DNA from: Taeniopygia guttata
Taxonomy: Eukaryota > Chordata > Aves > Passeriformes > Estrildidae
Direction of reading: 5' to 3'
Length of the DNA stretch: 64,000 nt
Assembly (NCBI RefSeq): GCF_048771995.1
Contig: NC_133024.1
Span: forward strand, 115,465,001 to 115,529,000
A program made the translations under genes and the position numbers. Of the stretch, positions 1-11,907 are shown in pieces. A model generated the notes under the pieces. It saw only the letters and a list, made by a program, of their open reading frames with translations, was not told where the DNA came from and did not search any database. Positions within the stretch are counted from its first letter, which is position 1. Every line of letters begins with the position of its first letter.

Positions 1-501
1 ACAAGGAGACCAAGGTCAGCTTCCAGCCCTGGCTTCCCTCAATGGGGCCAGCACAGGAAATTCCTCCAAATTTGTAGAGCAAAAAAGTGCTCTGGGACAT
101 TAAAAGTGATCATGAAATTCCCTTTTGCTGCTCTGCCTTCTGTCATTGCCCATGACAGAAGCCTGCAAAGGCAGGCAGGCAGAAAAAAGCACCAATTTCT
201 GAGGGTTTATTCAGATGGGAGAAGCTTGAAGGTAACACAGAAACACCAGAGAACTGTTCTGGAGGGACAAGAACAGTCTGAGTGTGGTGGGCAGGATCTA
301 CACCTTCATTTGTGCTGAAAATTTTCCTGCTGCTTCTCCCCAGGAAGCAGCAAAGAGCAGGCAGTGCTGACACACCAGACCCTGCTGGCACACCAGGCTC
401 ACCTGGAGAAACTGCCTGGAGGATCACGCACCAGGAGCATTCCAGTACACAGCCAGCTGTCCCTGGCCAGGCACAAACTCCCACACTCTTAGCCCAAACA
501 C
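1..501. other. no gene recognised
   Basis: Unique-looking sequence. Short open frames occur on both strands but have no recognised protein motifs. Confidence 0.6.
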
Positions 502-665
502 ATGGGAGTTACCTCCCATCCCATCCCATCGAATTATCCCATCCCATTATCCCATCCCCTCCCATCCCATCGAATTATCCCATCCCATCCCATTATCCCA
601 TCCCATTATCCCATCCCATTATCCCATCCCGTCCCATCCCATCCCATTATCCATCCCATCCCGGG
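502..665. repeat. CCCATCCCATTAT-type tandem repeat
   Basis: Short degenerate units of CCCATC and CGAATTATC/CATTATC fill 160 bases. Confidence 0.9.
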
Positions 666-1172
666 CTGCCCCTGGCTGCTGCCTCCCTCCGTCCCTCCCC
701 TCTGCAGCCTGGCAGTTACAGACTCAGGTTTGAGTACATTTCTTTTCCAGCAGGACAAGAACCTAAGCTGGGAGAAGGAGACCCAGAGCACGTGGAGGAC
801 GAGCTCAGCAGGACTCTGCTCCCCCACACACCTGTGCAGGTGGAAAGCACACCGTGTTCTGGGCTGGGTGGTCTGTGTGACCCCTGTGGGGGAAGAAAAC
901 CAGTGTTGTGTGCCCTGCCTCCCCTCCAGCCCCTGGCACAAGCAGGAAACGCTGAGACTTGTCCTGTTTTACAGGGAACACAGACATGCAAGGGTTAAAC
1001 AGGGCTGCTGGCACTTTGGGGATGGGATGCAATTTTCTCAGGCACTTGTATCCTCTGCTTTAGCCAAAATTCCAAAGGGCCAGACCTCATCCCCTCGGCT
1101 TTCCAGGCATTTGACTTCCTTGACCCCAAAACAGTTTAATCTCTCCTCTAAGTCACTTTGAGTCCTCCCCAC

Positions 1173-1575
1173 GACACAAACCAAGAGGTTTTCCAGCCTG
1201 GCTCCAGTCAGGAACACAAACCAAGAGGTTTTCCAGCCTGGCTCCAGTCAGGAACACAAACCAAGAGGTTTTCCAGCCTGGCTCCAGTCAGGAACACAAA
1301 CCAAGAGGTTTTCCAGCCTGGTTCAGTCAGGAACACAAACCAAGAGATTGTCCAGCCTGGCTCCAGTCAGGAGCACAAACCAAGAGGTTTTCCAGCCTGG
1401 CTCCAGTCAGGAACACAAACCAAGAGGTTTTCCAGCCTGGCTCCAGTCAGGAACACAAACCAAGAGGCTTTTCTGCCTGGCTCCAGTCAGGAACACAAAC
1501 CAAGAGGTTTTTCTGCCTGGCTCCAGTCAGGAGAACAAACCAAGAGGCTTTTCTGCCTGGCTCAGCCATCGTCAC
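1173..1575. repeat. 40 bp minisatellite, about 10 copies
   Basis: The unit reads GAACACAAACCAAGAGGTTT then TCCAGCCTGGCTCCAGTCAG, with few differences between units, one unit a base short, and GCTTTTCTG variants at the 3' end. Confidence 0.95.
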
Positions 1576-1959
1576 TGGCCATGTGAGGCTGAGCACTGCA
1601 AAGCCAATATTGTGACAAGGCTGCCCAGATGATGGTGTTGATGATGGTTTATTGCTCAGAGGACTCTGTTTCCAGCCTGGCAGCTGTGACCCCACTGGCA
1701 CAAGCCACTCCAGCAGGAAACACGTCTCGTGCCGGAATTGTTTGTTTGGAAAGGGCAAACACGTCTGAGATCCTGTAATCCTGAGCTTGGGAAAAAACAG
1801 CTCCCCCCTCTCTGAGGTACTCGGTCCTCTGGCAGCAGTTTCTGCACTTCATCCTCAGTAACAAAGCCCTCCAGGTTATTAAATAATGCTGCTCAGCCAG
1901 GCTCAGCTTCACTGGGTCCTTCTGGTTCACAGTGCTGCTCCAGCCTTATTTCCTTATCG

Positions 1960-2104
1960 CAGAATCCCAGACTGGTCTGGGTTGGAGGAACCTCAAATCC
2001 CCCTCAGTGCCACCCCTGCCATGGCAGGGACACCTCCCACTGTCCCAGGCTGCTCCAGCCCCAGTGTCCAGCCTGGCCTTGGGCACTGCCAGGGATCCAG
2101 GGGC
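1960..2104 (-). mobile_element. CR1 LINE 3' end, A-type
   Basis: Starts at the inverted tail AGAATCCCAGACTGGTCTGG and runs through GGCTGCTCCAGCCCCAGTGT to GGGATCCAGG. Confidence 0.85.
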
Positions 2105-3173
2105 AGTCTGTGCCCCTCAGCACCCTCCCAGGGAAAATTCCTGTCCAACATCCCACCTACACTGACTCTCCTCAGGGCCACACACACACACACAGAGGTG
2201 TCCAGTGCCAGGTCCCAGCCCTGCGTGGAGCATCCCACCAGAGCAGCTGCTCCTTGGGGCTCAGGGGCCTGTTTCTGGCTCTCCACAGCTCCTGGCAGGA
2301 GGGCACGGCCAGGTGGGTTTGGGCTCCCCACTGCTGTAACTCTGAACTCAGCCCAAATCGCCCATCCTGCGTTTTTCCCCTGCTACAAGCCTGGATCTCA
2401 CTGGAGCTCAGGATTTCCCAACCATCCATTCTCCTCCCAGTCATGTTTGCCATCCCTGGGTGTGTGCAAGCACCAGGGATGGACTGGAGCTGGGAATTGC
2501 AGGTCAGCCCAGGTGGCAGGATTGGCAGATGTCACACCTGCGTGCCTGCAGCTTGTTTCAGGTGGGTTTAACTAAGGAAGAGCCGGGTAATTAGCACTGT
2601 TGTAATTAACCTCAATGAGGCAGCCAATGGTGGCTGCAGGTGTCTGCCTGGCAGGTCTTGACCACAAAATTCACTGATCTGGGATGCCTGGAGGTGATGA
2701 AGCAGCTCATTGCCTCCATCAGAGCCAAAGCCCACTTAGATGTATTGGCACTGCTGCCCAGCATCTTTTCTGGGTGCATTCTTGCATATTCCACCTTGAT
2801 TTGGCTAAAGCTGTAGCTTGACTCAGAGCGTGGCTTTGCTCTTAAAAATACTGCCCCAGTAAAAGATACATCCCCAGGACGATGTGTGAGCTGATCCTGC
2901 CTGCAGCTGCCACATCTGCAGGTGCTTCTGTCCCACAGGCAACACCTCCAGCTGCAAGAGACCTGCATGGAAATATTTAAATGTCTTAGGGAAGCTGATG
3001 TCCCTAATCACTGCTGGGGCTTGAGGGACTGAATCATCACGGGGGAGAAGCTGCTGGGGGAATAGCCAGGAAGAGAAATTATAAACAAATGCACTACTCC
3101 CACTGCGGGGGCGAGCTCTGTCCCAGCACCAAACAGATGCTGCCCCATGCAGGGGAATATTTTAACCTGGGCT
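2105..3173. other. no gene recognised
   Basis: Only a short CA run near 2170-2192 stands out. The 2600-3000 stretch looks single-copy, but its 118-codon minus frame has no recognised domain. Confidence 0.55.
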
Positions 3174-3556
3174 GGACATGGAAGTGCTGGAGCCAGTCCA
3201 GAGGAACCCCAGAGCTTCTCCAGGGCTGGAGCCCCTCTGGAGCCAGGCTGGAGAGCTGGGAATGTTCAACCTGGAGAGGAGAAGCTCCAGGCAGAGCTCA
3301 GAGCCCTGCCAGGGCCTGAAGGGGCTCCAGGAGAGCTGCAGAGGGACTGGGGACAGGGATGGAGGGACAGGAGCCAGGGAATGGCTCCCAGTGCCAGAGG
3401 GCAGGGCTGGGTGGGAGATTGGGAATTGGGAATTGTTCCCTGGCAGGGTGGGCAGGGCTGGGATGGAATTCCCAGATTCCCCTGGATCCCTGGCAGTGCC
3501 CAAGGCCAGGCTGGACACTGGGGCTGGAGCAGCCTGGGGCAGTGGAAGTGTCCCTG
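3174..3556 (+). mobile_element. CR1 LINE, A-type, 3' tail missing
   Basis: A longer A-type copy starting in the GGAGCCAGTCCAGAGGAAC region; it breaks off at GGAAGTGTCCCTGG and abuts a B-type copy. Confidence 0.85.
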
Positions 3557-3848
3557 GAGGGGACAGCCGGGGGGTCGGGCTCTGCTCCAGGGAACAGGGA
3601 CAGGAGGAGAGGGAACGGCCTCAGGCTGGGCCAGGGCAGGCTCAGCTGGGACAGCAGCAGCAATTTCCCCATGGAAAGGGGGCTCAGGCCCTGGCAGGGG
3701 CTGCCCAGGGAGCTTTGGAGTGCCCATCCCTGCAGGTGTCCCCTGGAGGTGGCACTGAGTGCTCTGGGCTGGGGACAAGGTGGGCATGGGCCCAGCTGGG
3801 ACTCCCTGGGCTGGGAGGGCTTTTCCAGCCCCAGGATTTGGGATTCTG
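3557..3848 (+). mobile_element. CR1 LINE, B-type
   Basis: Runs from GGGGACAGCCGGGGGGTCGG to TTTTCCAGCCCCAGGATTTG; joined head to tail with the A-type copy before it. Confidence 0.85.
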
Positions 3849-4760
3849 AGGGAGACCAGCTCCGGCTCATGGGGAAGAACACAAACAGGAGAACACTGAT
3901 TTTTTAATCTGTCTTTTCAGTTGTGTTTGTCCTCCTATGACTTCGGCATAATTTCTGTTGCCTGAATTAGTTATTGATGTGTGGGGCTGCTGCTGAGCTG
4001 ATTCACAGATCAAACACAAATCAGCAGCTCTGAGACATGCTGAAGATAATGAAATCCATAATATTTCCACTGATTTAATGTACCTATCTCCTTTATTTCC
4101 CCCAAGTCTTAGAACAAGAAACTGCAGAACTGGAATATTTATAAATCTGTACTGATACAAAAGGTGGTTCCTCACGAGGCACAAGAGCAAATCTGGCCTA
4201 TTTTACTGTTGAACCCCTAATCCAGCTCTTGCCATCCCAGCAGGTAAGAAATCCCCGCACCCAGGTGGTCCCTGCTGCCCTGAGGGTCACGGGGTTTTGT
4301 AGGGTCTGTGTTTGCTGCCCCCAAGGTGTCCTCAGCAGCTCTTTCTCCAGCACAGAGCCCACGGCCAAGGAAGGAAAAAATACAAATATAATATTTAAAT
4401 ACATACATATATATATATAAAAAATATAAATAGTCTTTTTTCACACCTGTGGGAGGTTCCCAATTTAGTTGTGCAGGAACTGAGCTTTGCACATACAGGA
4501 AAGGATGGAATTGGGTTGTTTTGAAGCTCTTTGTGAACCTCCCTGTAGCCAGAGTACTGGATATGAGGGATCATGGGGGAATTGCAGATGCTGAGAGATG
4601 AGTGATAAACTGGACAGCCAAATTCAGTGTGGGTTCATTCCTGTGGGGGTGTACCTGCTCAGGTGGGGCCCTTCAGGGGTGCAGAGCCTTCAGGGATGTA
4701 CTGCTCTGTTTGATATTTTCTGCTCTTTATGATGAATACATTTACACAAAGGCACCACAG
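3849..4760. other. AT-rich intergenic stretch
   Basis: Low-complexity A/T run near 4378-4435; no gene signal seen. Confidence 0.6.
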
Positions 4761-4912
4761 CTCCTGGCAGTGCCAAGGCCAGGCTGGGCACTGGGGCTGG
4801 AGCAGCCTGGGGCAGTGGGAGCTGTCCCTGCCATGGCAGGGGTGGCACTGGGTGAGATTTGAGGCCACTCACATCCCAAACCCATCTGGCATTCCGTGAT
4901 TTTGTGATGGGT
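4761..4912 (+). mobile_element. CR1 LINE 3' end, A-type
   Basis: From CCTGGCAGTGCCAAGGCCAG through GGCAGGGGTGGCACTGGGTG to a CCCAAACCCATCTGGCATTC tail. Confidence 0.85.
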
Positions 4913-5360
4913 CAGTTCCTGATCCATGTGGAACCACCTGTGCCTGGCAGGGACAGCCCAGAGCTCCCTTCTGGGCACCCTGCACTCCCCCATTGCCAAA
5001 AGCCACCCCAAAACACCTCCCCACCAACATCTCGAGCTGCTGTTTGCAAATAGCATTTTGCTGTGTGGATAATGAGTTAATTTGCTCCTAATTCAGGAAA
5101 TGAAAATCTTAATTGGGTTTGTGCTAGAACTTTCTGCCTCCACAAAGTGTTATTGATTTTCTTCTTCCAAAAATAAATTTCCACATTATAGGCAGTGATT
5201 AAATGCAAGAGAAAGATGGCACAATGGTTAATTGGAGATGAATGGTTTGTGCTGTCTGTCTGACAGTCGCTCAGGGATGTGCTGCAAGGGAAGGAGCACG
5301 TCCCAGCTAAGTGTTCCTGACGGGCTTTGAGTGCCCCATAACCCATCAGCTGCTGGGCTG

Positions 5361-5433
5361 CTGCATCCCTGTCCTGCATCCCTGTCCTGCATCCCTGTCC
5401 TGCAGCCCTGTCCTGCATCCCTGTCCTGCAGCC
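5361..5433. repeat. 13 bp tandem repeat
   Basis: Five and a half units of CTGCATCCCTGTC, with CTGCAGCCCTGTC variants, at the edge of a CR1 copy. Confidence 0.9.
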
Positions 5434-5435
5434 CC

Positions 5436-5624
5436 ACTGGCCCCATGCCCACCTTGTCCCCAGCCCAGAGCACTCAGTGCCACCTCCAGGGGACACCTGC
5501 AGGGATGGGCACTCCAAAGCTCCCTGGGCAGCCCCTGCCAGGGCCTGAGCCCCCTTTCCATGGGGAAATTGCTGCTGCTGTCCCAGCTGAGCCTGCCCTG
5601 GCCCAGCCTGAGGCTGTTTGTTCT
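5436..5624 (-). mobile_element. CR1 LINE, B-type
   Basis: Inverted B-type from CCCATGCCCACCTTGTCCCC to CCCAGCCTGAGGCTG; its terminal tail is replaced by the 13 bp repeat. Confidence 0.85.
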
Positions 5625-5639
5625 TGTCCTGGTTTTATC

Positions 5640-5946
5640 ATAGGATCACAAAATGATTTGAAATCTCAAATCCCACCCAGTGCCACCCCTGCCATGGCAG
5701 GGACACCTCCCACTGTCCCAGGCTGCTCCAGCCCCAGTGTCCAACCTGGCCTTGGGCACTGCCAGGGATCCAGGGGAATCTGGGAATTCCATCCCAGCCC
5801 TGCCCACCCTGCCAGGGAACAATTCCCAATTCCCAATCTCCCACCCAGCCCTGCCCTCTGGCACTGGGAGCCATTCCCTGGCTCCTGTCCCTCCATCCCT
5901 GTCCCCAGTCCCTCTGCAGCTCTCCTGGAGCCCCTTCAGGCCCTGG
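5640..5946 (-). mobile_element. CR1 LINE 3' end, A-type
   Basis: A 300-base A-type copy with the GGGAATTGGGAATTGTTCCC block (inverted), ending at CCTTCAGGCCCTGG. Confidence 0.88.
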
Positions 5947-6089
5947 AACACTCAGAGCCCTGGTCTGTGCCCTGTCAGAGGTGTGGAACAGGCAGCTGGA
6001 GGCTCCCCCACAGCCAATGGGGACACCCCACCACCCTCCAGCTCTGTACCCCATCACTCACCATCTCCGTGTGAAACTCATCACATTAT

Positions 6090-6116
6090 TTAAAAAAAAA
6101 AAAAAAAAAAAAAAAA
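6090..6116. repeat. A-homopolymer run
   Basis: About 25 consecutive A followed by CCAAAAAAAACC. CR1 elements lack poly(A) tails, so this is a simple repeat or the tail of an unidentified retrocopy. Confidence 0.8.
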
Positions 6117-7114
6117 CCAAAAAAAACCAAACCCATTTGTGGTTATGAATCAGGAGGAGTGAACTGTGGGAGGTGGGGAGGAAGGAAATGAGCTTTGAGG
6201 TGCCTTCCCACCCAAACCATTCTGTGATTCCGTGATGGTTCTGTGAATCCTGTGACTGCTTTCTTGATCTGAGCTCTTTCTGCAGAAGCCTTTTGGGGAT
6301 TTTGCCTTTTGGGAATTTGTTTCCTGGTGTGTAATCCCCCCTCTCTCTGTGTCTCTCTCTCTCTAAGTGTGATACAGACTCACGTGCAAATACACAGATA
6401 TAAAGTCTCCCTCGGTATAAATCAGGGAGCTGCACGGGGCAGCCAGGGGAGGAAGGCACCAGGGCTGGATCACTCCACTTCCCAAATGCAAAATTTGCGC
6501 AGAGCAGGGTGAAAACCTCTGAATTTCCTGTGTACATCAGTTTTGTTACTTTTTTCCTTCCTCCACTGCCCCAAATCTCTCTCTCCTTCCAATTTGGAAT
6601 GGTGCTGTTTATTGAGAGAAGACAAGGAAAAGCTTGTAGGCATTCCTGTGGTGCTCACAGTCCCCGGGGTAGCCCTGCAGGCTTTGTGGCTGCTCAAATG
6701 CAGCCCTGACAGTACCAGGGCTGGCCCTGCTCCCCTCCTGTGTCCTCTGCTGGCACCTGGGCAAGTGCAGCTGGGCTGCCTGAAGGGAACAGGGAAGATG
6801 CTCCTCTGAAAGGGCAGTTTCTGCGAGGGCTTGATCCAAAGCAGAATTTACAGAAGTCTCTGGCAGAAGGAACAAACGGGATGTAAGGAAAGTGCTGGGA
6901 GCACATTGCTTTGCTAAATATTCCTTTAGATGTCATATCTACAGGTGGGCTTGGGGCAGGAGGGGAACTGGGCGAGGTTTATGGTCCCTTCAAACCTTTC
7001 TGTGCTGATTCTGGTTAAAAGGGACCCTAAAAGTCCTGGGGCAATAATTACAAATTACAAATAATTACAAATTCCCCTTGTTCTCTCAAGTGGCTCATGA
7101 GTAGGTGCTGGCTG
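6117..7114. other. no gene recognised
   Basis: CTCTCT-rich patch near 6340-6365; otherwise no known repeat or coding signal. Confidence 0.55.
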
Positions 7115-7264
7115 CCCCTGGATCCCTGGCAGTGCCCAAGGCCAGGCTGGACACTGGGGCTGGAGCAGCCTGGGACAGTGGGAGGTGTCCCTGCCATGGC
7201 AGGGGTGGCACTGGTTGGGATTTAAGGCTCCTTCTCACCCAAACCAGTCTGAGATTCTATGAGG
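7115..7264 (+). mobile_element. CR1 LINE 3' end, A-type
   Basis: From CCTGGATCCCTGGCAGTGCC to CCAAACCAGTCTGAGATTCT. Confidence 0.87.
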
Positions 7265-7649
7265 AGTCCGAGACAAATGTGAATCAATCTGTGCTCCTCA
7301 GTTATGCAACAAGTGTTAACTCCCAGCTGCTCAGAGACCCACACCTTTACCTGGCCAGCTGTGGGGAGGGCTGAGCTGAGCCCAGCCAGCATCAGCTGCT
7401 CAGCTGGAGGCTGCACAGGCACTGATGTACCTGCACTACAGAGAGCCTGCTCAGAACATTGCTGGGAACATTGCTCTGGACATGCCCTGGCTGCCCCCAG
7501 CTGCTCCTGGGGCTGAGCACTGCGATCCTGCCCGGGCTGAGAGGCTGCAGCACCTCACAGAGGGACTGGGGTCTGCTGGGGGCTCTCTGACAGCCCCAGG
7601 GCAGGTGGAGCATCATTTCATCTGCAGTGTCCCTCTGAGACAGAGAGAC

Positions 7650-8150
7650 CTGGAGGGGCTGGAGCGTGTCCAGGGCAGGGAACGGAGCTGGGAATGGGCT
7701 GGAGAATTCCTGAGGGAGCTGGGAAGGGGCTGGAGAATTCCTGAGGGAGCTGGGAAGGGGCTGGAGAGTTCCCGAGGGAGCTGGGAAGGGGCTGAGCCTG
7801 GAGAAAAGGAGGCTCAGGGGGGACCTTGTGGCTCTGCACAGCTCCTGCCAGGAGGGGACAGCCGGGGGGTCGGGCTCTGCTCCAGGGAACAGGGACAGGA
7901 GGAGAGGGAACGGCCTCAGGCTGGGCCAGGGCAGGCTCAGCTGGGACAGCAGCAGCAATTTCCCCATGGAAAGGGGGCTCAGGCCCTGGCAGGGGCTGCC
8001 CAGGGAGCTTTGGAGTGCCCATCCCTGCAGGTGTCCCCTGGAGGTGGCACTGAGTGCTCAGGGCTGGGGACAAGGTGGGCATGGGCCCAGCTGGGACTCC
8101 CTGGGCTGGGAGGGCTTTGCCAGCCCCAGGGATTTGGGATTCTGGGATTC
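7650..8150 (+). mobile_element. CR1 LINE, long B-type copy
   Basis: The longest B-type copy, including the GAGCCTGGAGAAAAGGAGGC region and full tail. At 7695-7790 a segment GGGCTGGAGAATTCCTGAGG plus GAGCTGGGAA is present three times in tandem. Confidence 0.88.
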
Positions 8151-8795
8151 AGATTTTCTCTTATTTGAGCCTCCAAATTTCTTCCTTTCCATTTACTCTT
8201 GTTGGAGCTGAGAAGTACAGATGGCATTTTCCTTCCCTTGGGGCTGGTTTCAATAATTGACCCGCAGATCTTGCCAATAAAGCTCCCTAAAACATCAACC
8301 ACTGCCAAACTGAAAGCAAAGGGAAGGAATCAGCACGGACTCACACTGAGTGGGGCTGCACCTCCTCTCTGAGGGAGATGTTATCTCTTGTGGTCCCACC
8401 CCACTGAGTGCAGCATGGACTCTTCAAACATGGACTTTTCCCTGCCTTTTCCTTTCCTCCATGTCCCTTCCCTCCCCTGCCGGGTGCCTCATCCCTCAGG
8501 AGCAGCGTGGCCAAGGCTGCTGCCGGGGGGCAGCCAGCCCCATTCCCAGGCTGATCTCCATCCCAGCTCTCCTCCTGCCCCAGGCAGGGACACCCAGCCC
8601 GTCTGTGCTGCTGAGAAGCGTTGGGGGACTTCCCAAAGGTGCACCAATCTCCTAAAATGTGGGTATTTAAAGGGGGCTGCAGCAGGGGAAGACACTTAAA
8701 TGTCCCATTGCTGTCCCTTGTTGTCTGCTGCTGTGCACAGCCCTGGCGATGGTGATCCTGAGGCTGCTCCTCTGAGGCTTTCCCTTCATCAATCA

Positions 8796-8896
8796 CAGTC
8801 ATGGAATCCCAGTTTGGGCCAGGAGAGAGACCTCAGAGCCCACCCAGTGCCACCCACTGTGGCAGGGACAGGGACACCTCCCACTGTCCCAGGCTT
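8796..8896 (-). mobile_element. CR1 LINE 3' tail, A-type
   Basis: Inverted tail with CATGGAATCCCAGTTTGGGC and CACCTCCCACTGTCCCAGGC. Confidence 0.75.
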
Positions 8897-8949
8897 GTGA
8901 GGCTGTGGGCACGTGTGGCCAGCAGCTGGAACAGGCTGAGCGCTGTCAT

Positions 8950-9478
8950 CCTCACCCAGGAGGGACTCGCTGCCATCCTGCTGTCCTGTGTGCTCATCAC
9001 CAGGGCCATCCTGCTGTCCTGGGTGCTCCTCCTCGCCCAGCTGCCATCCTGCTGTCCTGTGTGCTCCTTCTCACCCAGGAGGGACTCGCTGCCATCCTGC
9101 TGTCCTGGGTGCTCATCACCAGGGCCATCCTGCTGTCCTGTGTGCTCATCCTCACCCAGGAGGGACTTGCTGCCATCCTGCTGTCCTGGGTGCTCATCAC
9201 CAGGGCCATCCTGCTGTCCTGGGTGCTCCTCCTCGCCCAGGAGGGACTCACTGCCATCCTGCTGTCCTGGGTGCTCATCACCAGGGCCATCCTGCTGTCC
9301 TGTGTGCTCATCACCAGGGCCATCCTGCTGTCCTGTGTGCTCATCACCAGGGCCATCCTGCTGTCCTGGGTGCTCATCACCAGGGCCATCCTGCTGTCCT
9401 GGGTGCTCCTTCTCACCCAGGAGGGACTCACTGCCATCCTGCTGTCCTGTGTGCCCATCACCAGGGCCATCCCGGGCA
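8950..9478. repeat. 33/48 bp compound minisatellite
   Basis: Units of 33 bp (GCCATCCTGCTGTCCTGTGT then GCTCATCACCAGG) alternate with 48 bp units containing CTCACCCAGGAGGGACT. Both are multiples of three, which keeps several frames open; the resulting long open frames are not evidence of a gene. Confidence 0.92.
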
Positions 9479-10822
9479 CTGTCCCCCCAGGGTGTGACAC
9501 AAGGCCTTCAGCACCCTCCTGTGCACTGTTCCCATCTCCTACATCCCGCTCCTCAGCCTGCCCTCACCCACAGGCTTGGGCAGCAGCTGCCCCCAGGCTG
9601 CTGGCCACTGCCCCTCTCCTGGTGGCCCCTGTCCCCAAGCCCTGGTGTACAGCTGGGAAACACCCCCAGTCCCCCAGCACCTCCTCCTGCTGCTCCCAGA
9701 CAGGGCTGTGGGGCTATTCCCGGAGAGCCGGACTGCTCCTTCCATTCCTCCTTCCCCTCTCCAGCCTGGAGCCGCAGAGGGGCCATTCCCTACTGCCAGT
9801 CGCCTCCTGCAAGAAATTCCTTGTGTTCCGTCCCATCCCTGTCACCTCTCCGTGGCACAGCTCCTCTCCACGCAGGGATGGGTTGTGCCAATCCACATTA
9901 TCCCTGTCCCATTTGGGAAGGACAGGGAGAGGGCAGAGCTGGTGTGGGCAGAGCTGCCCTCCCCTCAGGCACAGAGAGACCAGGCTGCTGGGAGCAGGAT
10001 TTCACTGGCATTCACTGCCAACGGGGGATTTGCTCTCTGCAGAAACACAGACAGTGTTCCCAGACTCGTGTTTTTGTTTGCAATCTCCCTGTTCAGTCCA
10101 GGCTATGAAGCTGTCGGTTCCCAGAGCTGTGTGACCCTCTGGACTCCTCAGCTCTCGCTGCACAACCAGAGTGAGTCACAGATTTGCAGTTACGGAGACA
10201 GAGCTGTGGACACAAACCCAGAAATCTGAGTCACCTGGGACACAAACCCAGAAATGTGACTGCAGCCTCCTTGGAGGGTCTGCAGGGCACTGAGTTGTTT
10301 TTCCTGATTCGTGATATCACCTGCTCAGCCCGTGAGCCTCTGGGGAACATCAGGAGAATCTGTCCCAGCAGCCAGGTCATGTTCCCAGTGGGGACAGGCT
10401 GCTCTGAACGGAGCTCAGGGAGCTCTGGGTGTGCCGTGCCACCCAAAACCACCCTGTGATGTGTGGGGCTGGCTGTGCATGGCCACGCTCCCCCAGGTGC
10501 ACTCAGGATGCATAAGTGACATGTTTCATACCTGGGCTGCTGAGCTGCCCCTCTCAGAGCATCCAGTGGTCACTGAGGAGCTCCAGCCCACCCCAGGGCA
10601 ATCCCTTCTGCTTAACCATGCCTGAACGGTGTAAAATTATCCTCCCTGCAAGGAAATTCCTGGTGGCTTTGTCCTGTCTGCAAGGTCCTGCCAGGCCCTT
10701 TCCTTGAGCCTTCCCCAGGGCTGGTCTCCTCCTCTGGAATTCTCTGGAACGTCTCAGCCCAGCCTGCTCCTTATCCCAGCAGCTGAGTGGAAAAGGAGGT
10801 GAAAGAGAAAGGGAAACCACCA
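9479..10822. other. no gene recognised
   Basis: C-rich sequence. Two copies of ACACAAACCCAGAAAT occur near 10210-10256. Long frames running in from the minisatellite are not supported by codon pattern or homology. Confidence 0.55.
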
Positions 10823-11112
10823 AATCCCAGACTGGTTTGGGCTGGAAGGGACCCCAAAGCTCTCCAGGTGCTCTCCTGGTGAGAACCCCCAGCTCTCCCA
10901 GCCTGGCTCCAGAGCAGGAACTTCACAGCCCTGTGAGGATCCAGAGCAGCTCCATGGCCTCCTCTGGACTGGCTCCAGCACCTCCAGGTCCCTGTTTGGG
11001 GGCTGCAGAGCCGGGCACACTGCGGGTGGGCTCTCCTGAGGGCAGAGCAGCGGGGCACATTACCCTGCTGGCCCTGCTGCCTGACCGTGGGGTGCCCAGG
11101 ACACGGGCCATG
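10823..11112 (-). mobile_element. CR1 LINE, longer diverged copy
   Basis: Has the inverted tail CCAGACTGGTTTGGGCTGGA and the upstream CCTCTGGACTGGCTCCAGCA and GGCACATTACCCTGCTGGCC blocks of full-length CR1 3' ends. Confidence 0.8.
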
Positions 11113-11480
11113 CCCCGTGCTCCCTGGGGCTCTCCCTCGCTCCCACCCTGCCAGCTGCCCCCAAACCCGCCTGTTCTCCAGCTGGTCCCTGCTCCCAGCC
11201 CTCCTCTGCTGCCTTTAATCATTGACAGCCCCACCAGCCTTCCCAGCAGTGGCTGTTTGCTCTGCTCTGTTTGACTTTCCACAGCAGCGCCCACAGCAAT
11301 AATGGACAGACCAATTTTTCTACAAGTGCTTTCCAGCTGTCACTGCCTTTCCCCACCTGCATTTCCTCAGCCCTGGACCTGCACACTGTATTTGCCATCC
11401 CCAAATTCCACTTTGCCAGCAAACAGTCTGAGCTGTCAACATCCCCTTCACACCAGCACCAGCACACGGGGGTCAGCTCA

Positions 11481-11907
11481 GGAGCTCCAGGCTGCTCACA
11501 GGGATGTGAAGTTTCTGCTCTGGAGCCAGGCTGGCAGAACTGGGGGGCTCACCTGGAGAGGAGAAGCTCCAGGCAGAGCTCAGAGCCCTGCCAGGGCCTG
11601 AAGGGGCTCCAGGAGAGCTGCAGAGGGACTGGGGACAGGGATGGAGGGACAGGAGCCAGGGAATGGCTCCCACTGCCAGAGGGCAGGGCTGGGTGGGAGA
11701 TTGGGAATTGGGAATTGTTCCCTGGCAGGGTGGGCAGGGCTGGGATGGAATTCCCAGATTCCCCTGGATCCCTGGCAGTGCCCAAGGCCAGGCTGGACAC
11801 TGGGGCTGGAGCAGCCTGGGACAGTGGGAGGTGTCCCTGCCATGGAAGGGGTGGCACTGGGTGGGATTTGAGGTCCCTTTCCAACCCAAAACTCTTTATG
11901 ATGATGA
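11481..11907 (+). mobile_element. CR1 LINE, A-type, long
   Basis: About 425 bases with the whole A-type 3' end, closing in CCAACCCAAAACTCTTTATG. Confidence 0.9.

Noticed and set aside
3266-3907. Frames of 170-220 codons around 3.2-3.9 kb, and similar ones at 5.3-6.1, 7.4-8.2, 11.3-12.0, 41.2-41.9 and 58.3-58.9 kb
   Set aside because: All come from CR1 3' ends, which are not the coding part of the element, read on either strand.
8801-10134. Long overlapping plus-strand frames (over 400 codons) and a 167-codon minus frame
   Set aside because: They run through a minisatellite whose units are multiples of three, so several frames stay open at once; no protein motif is recognised.
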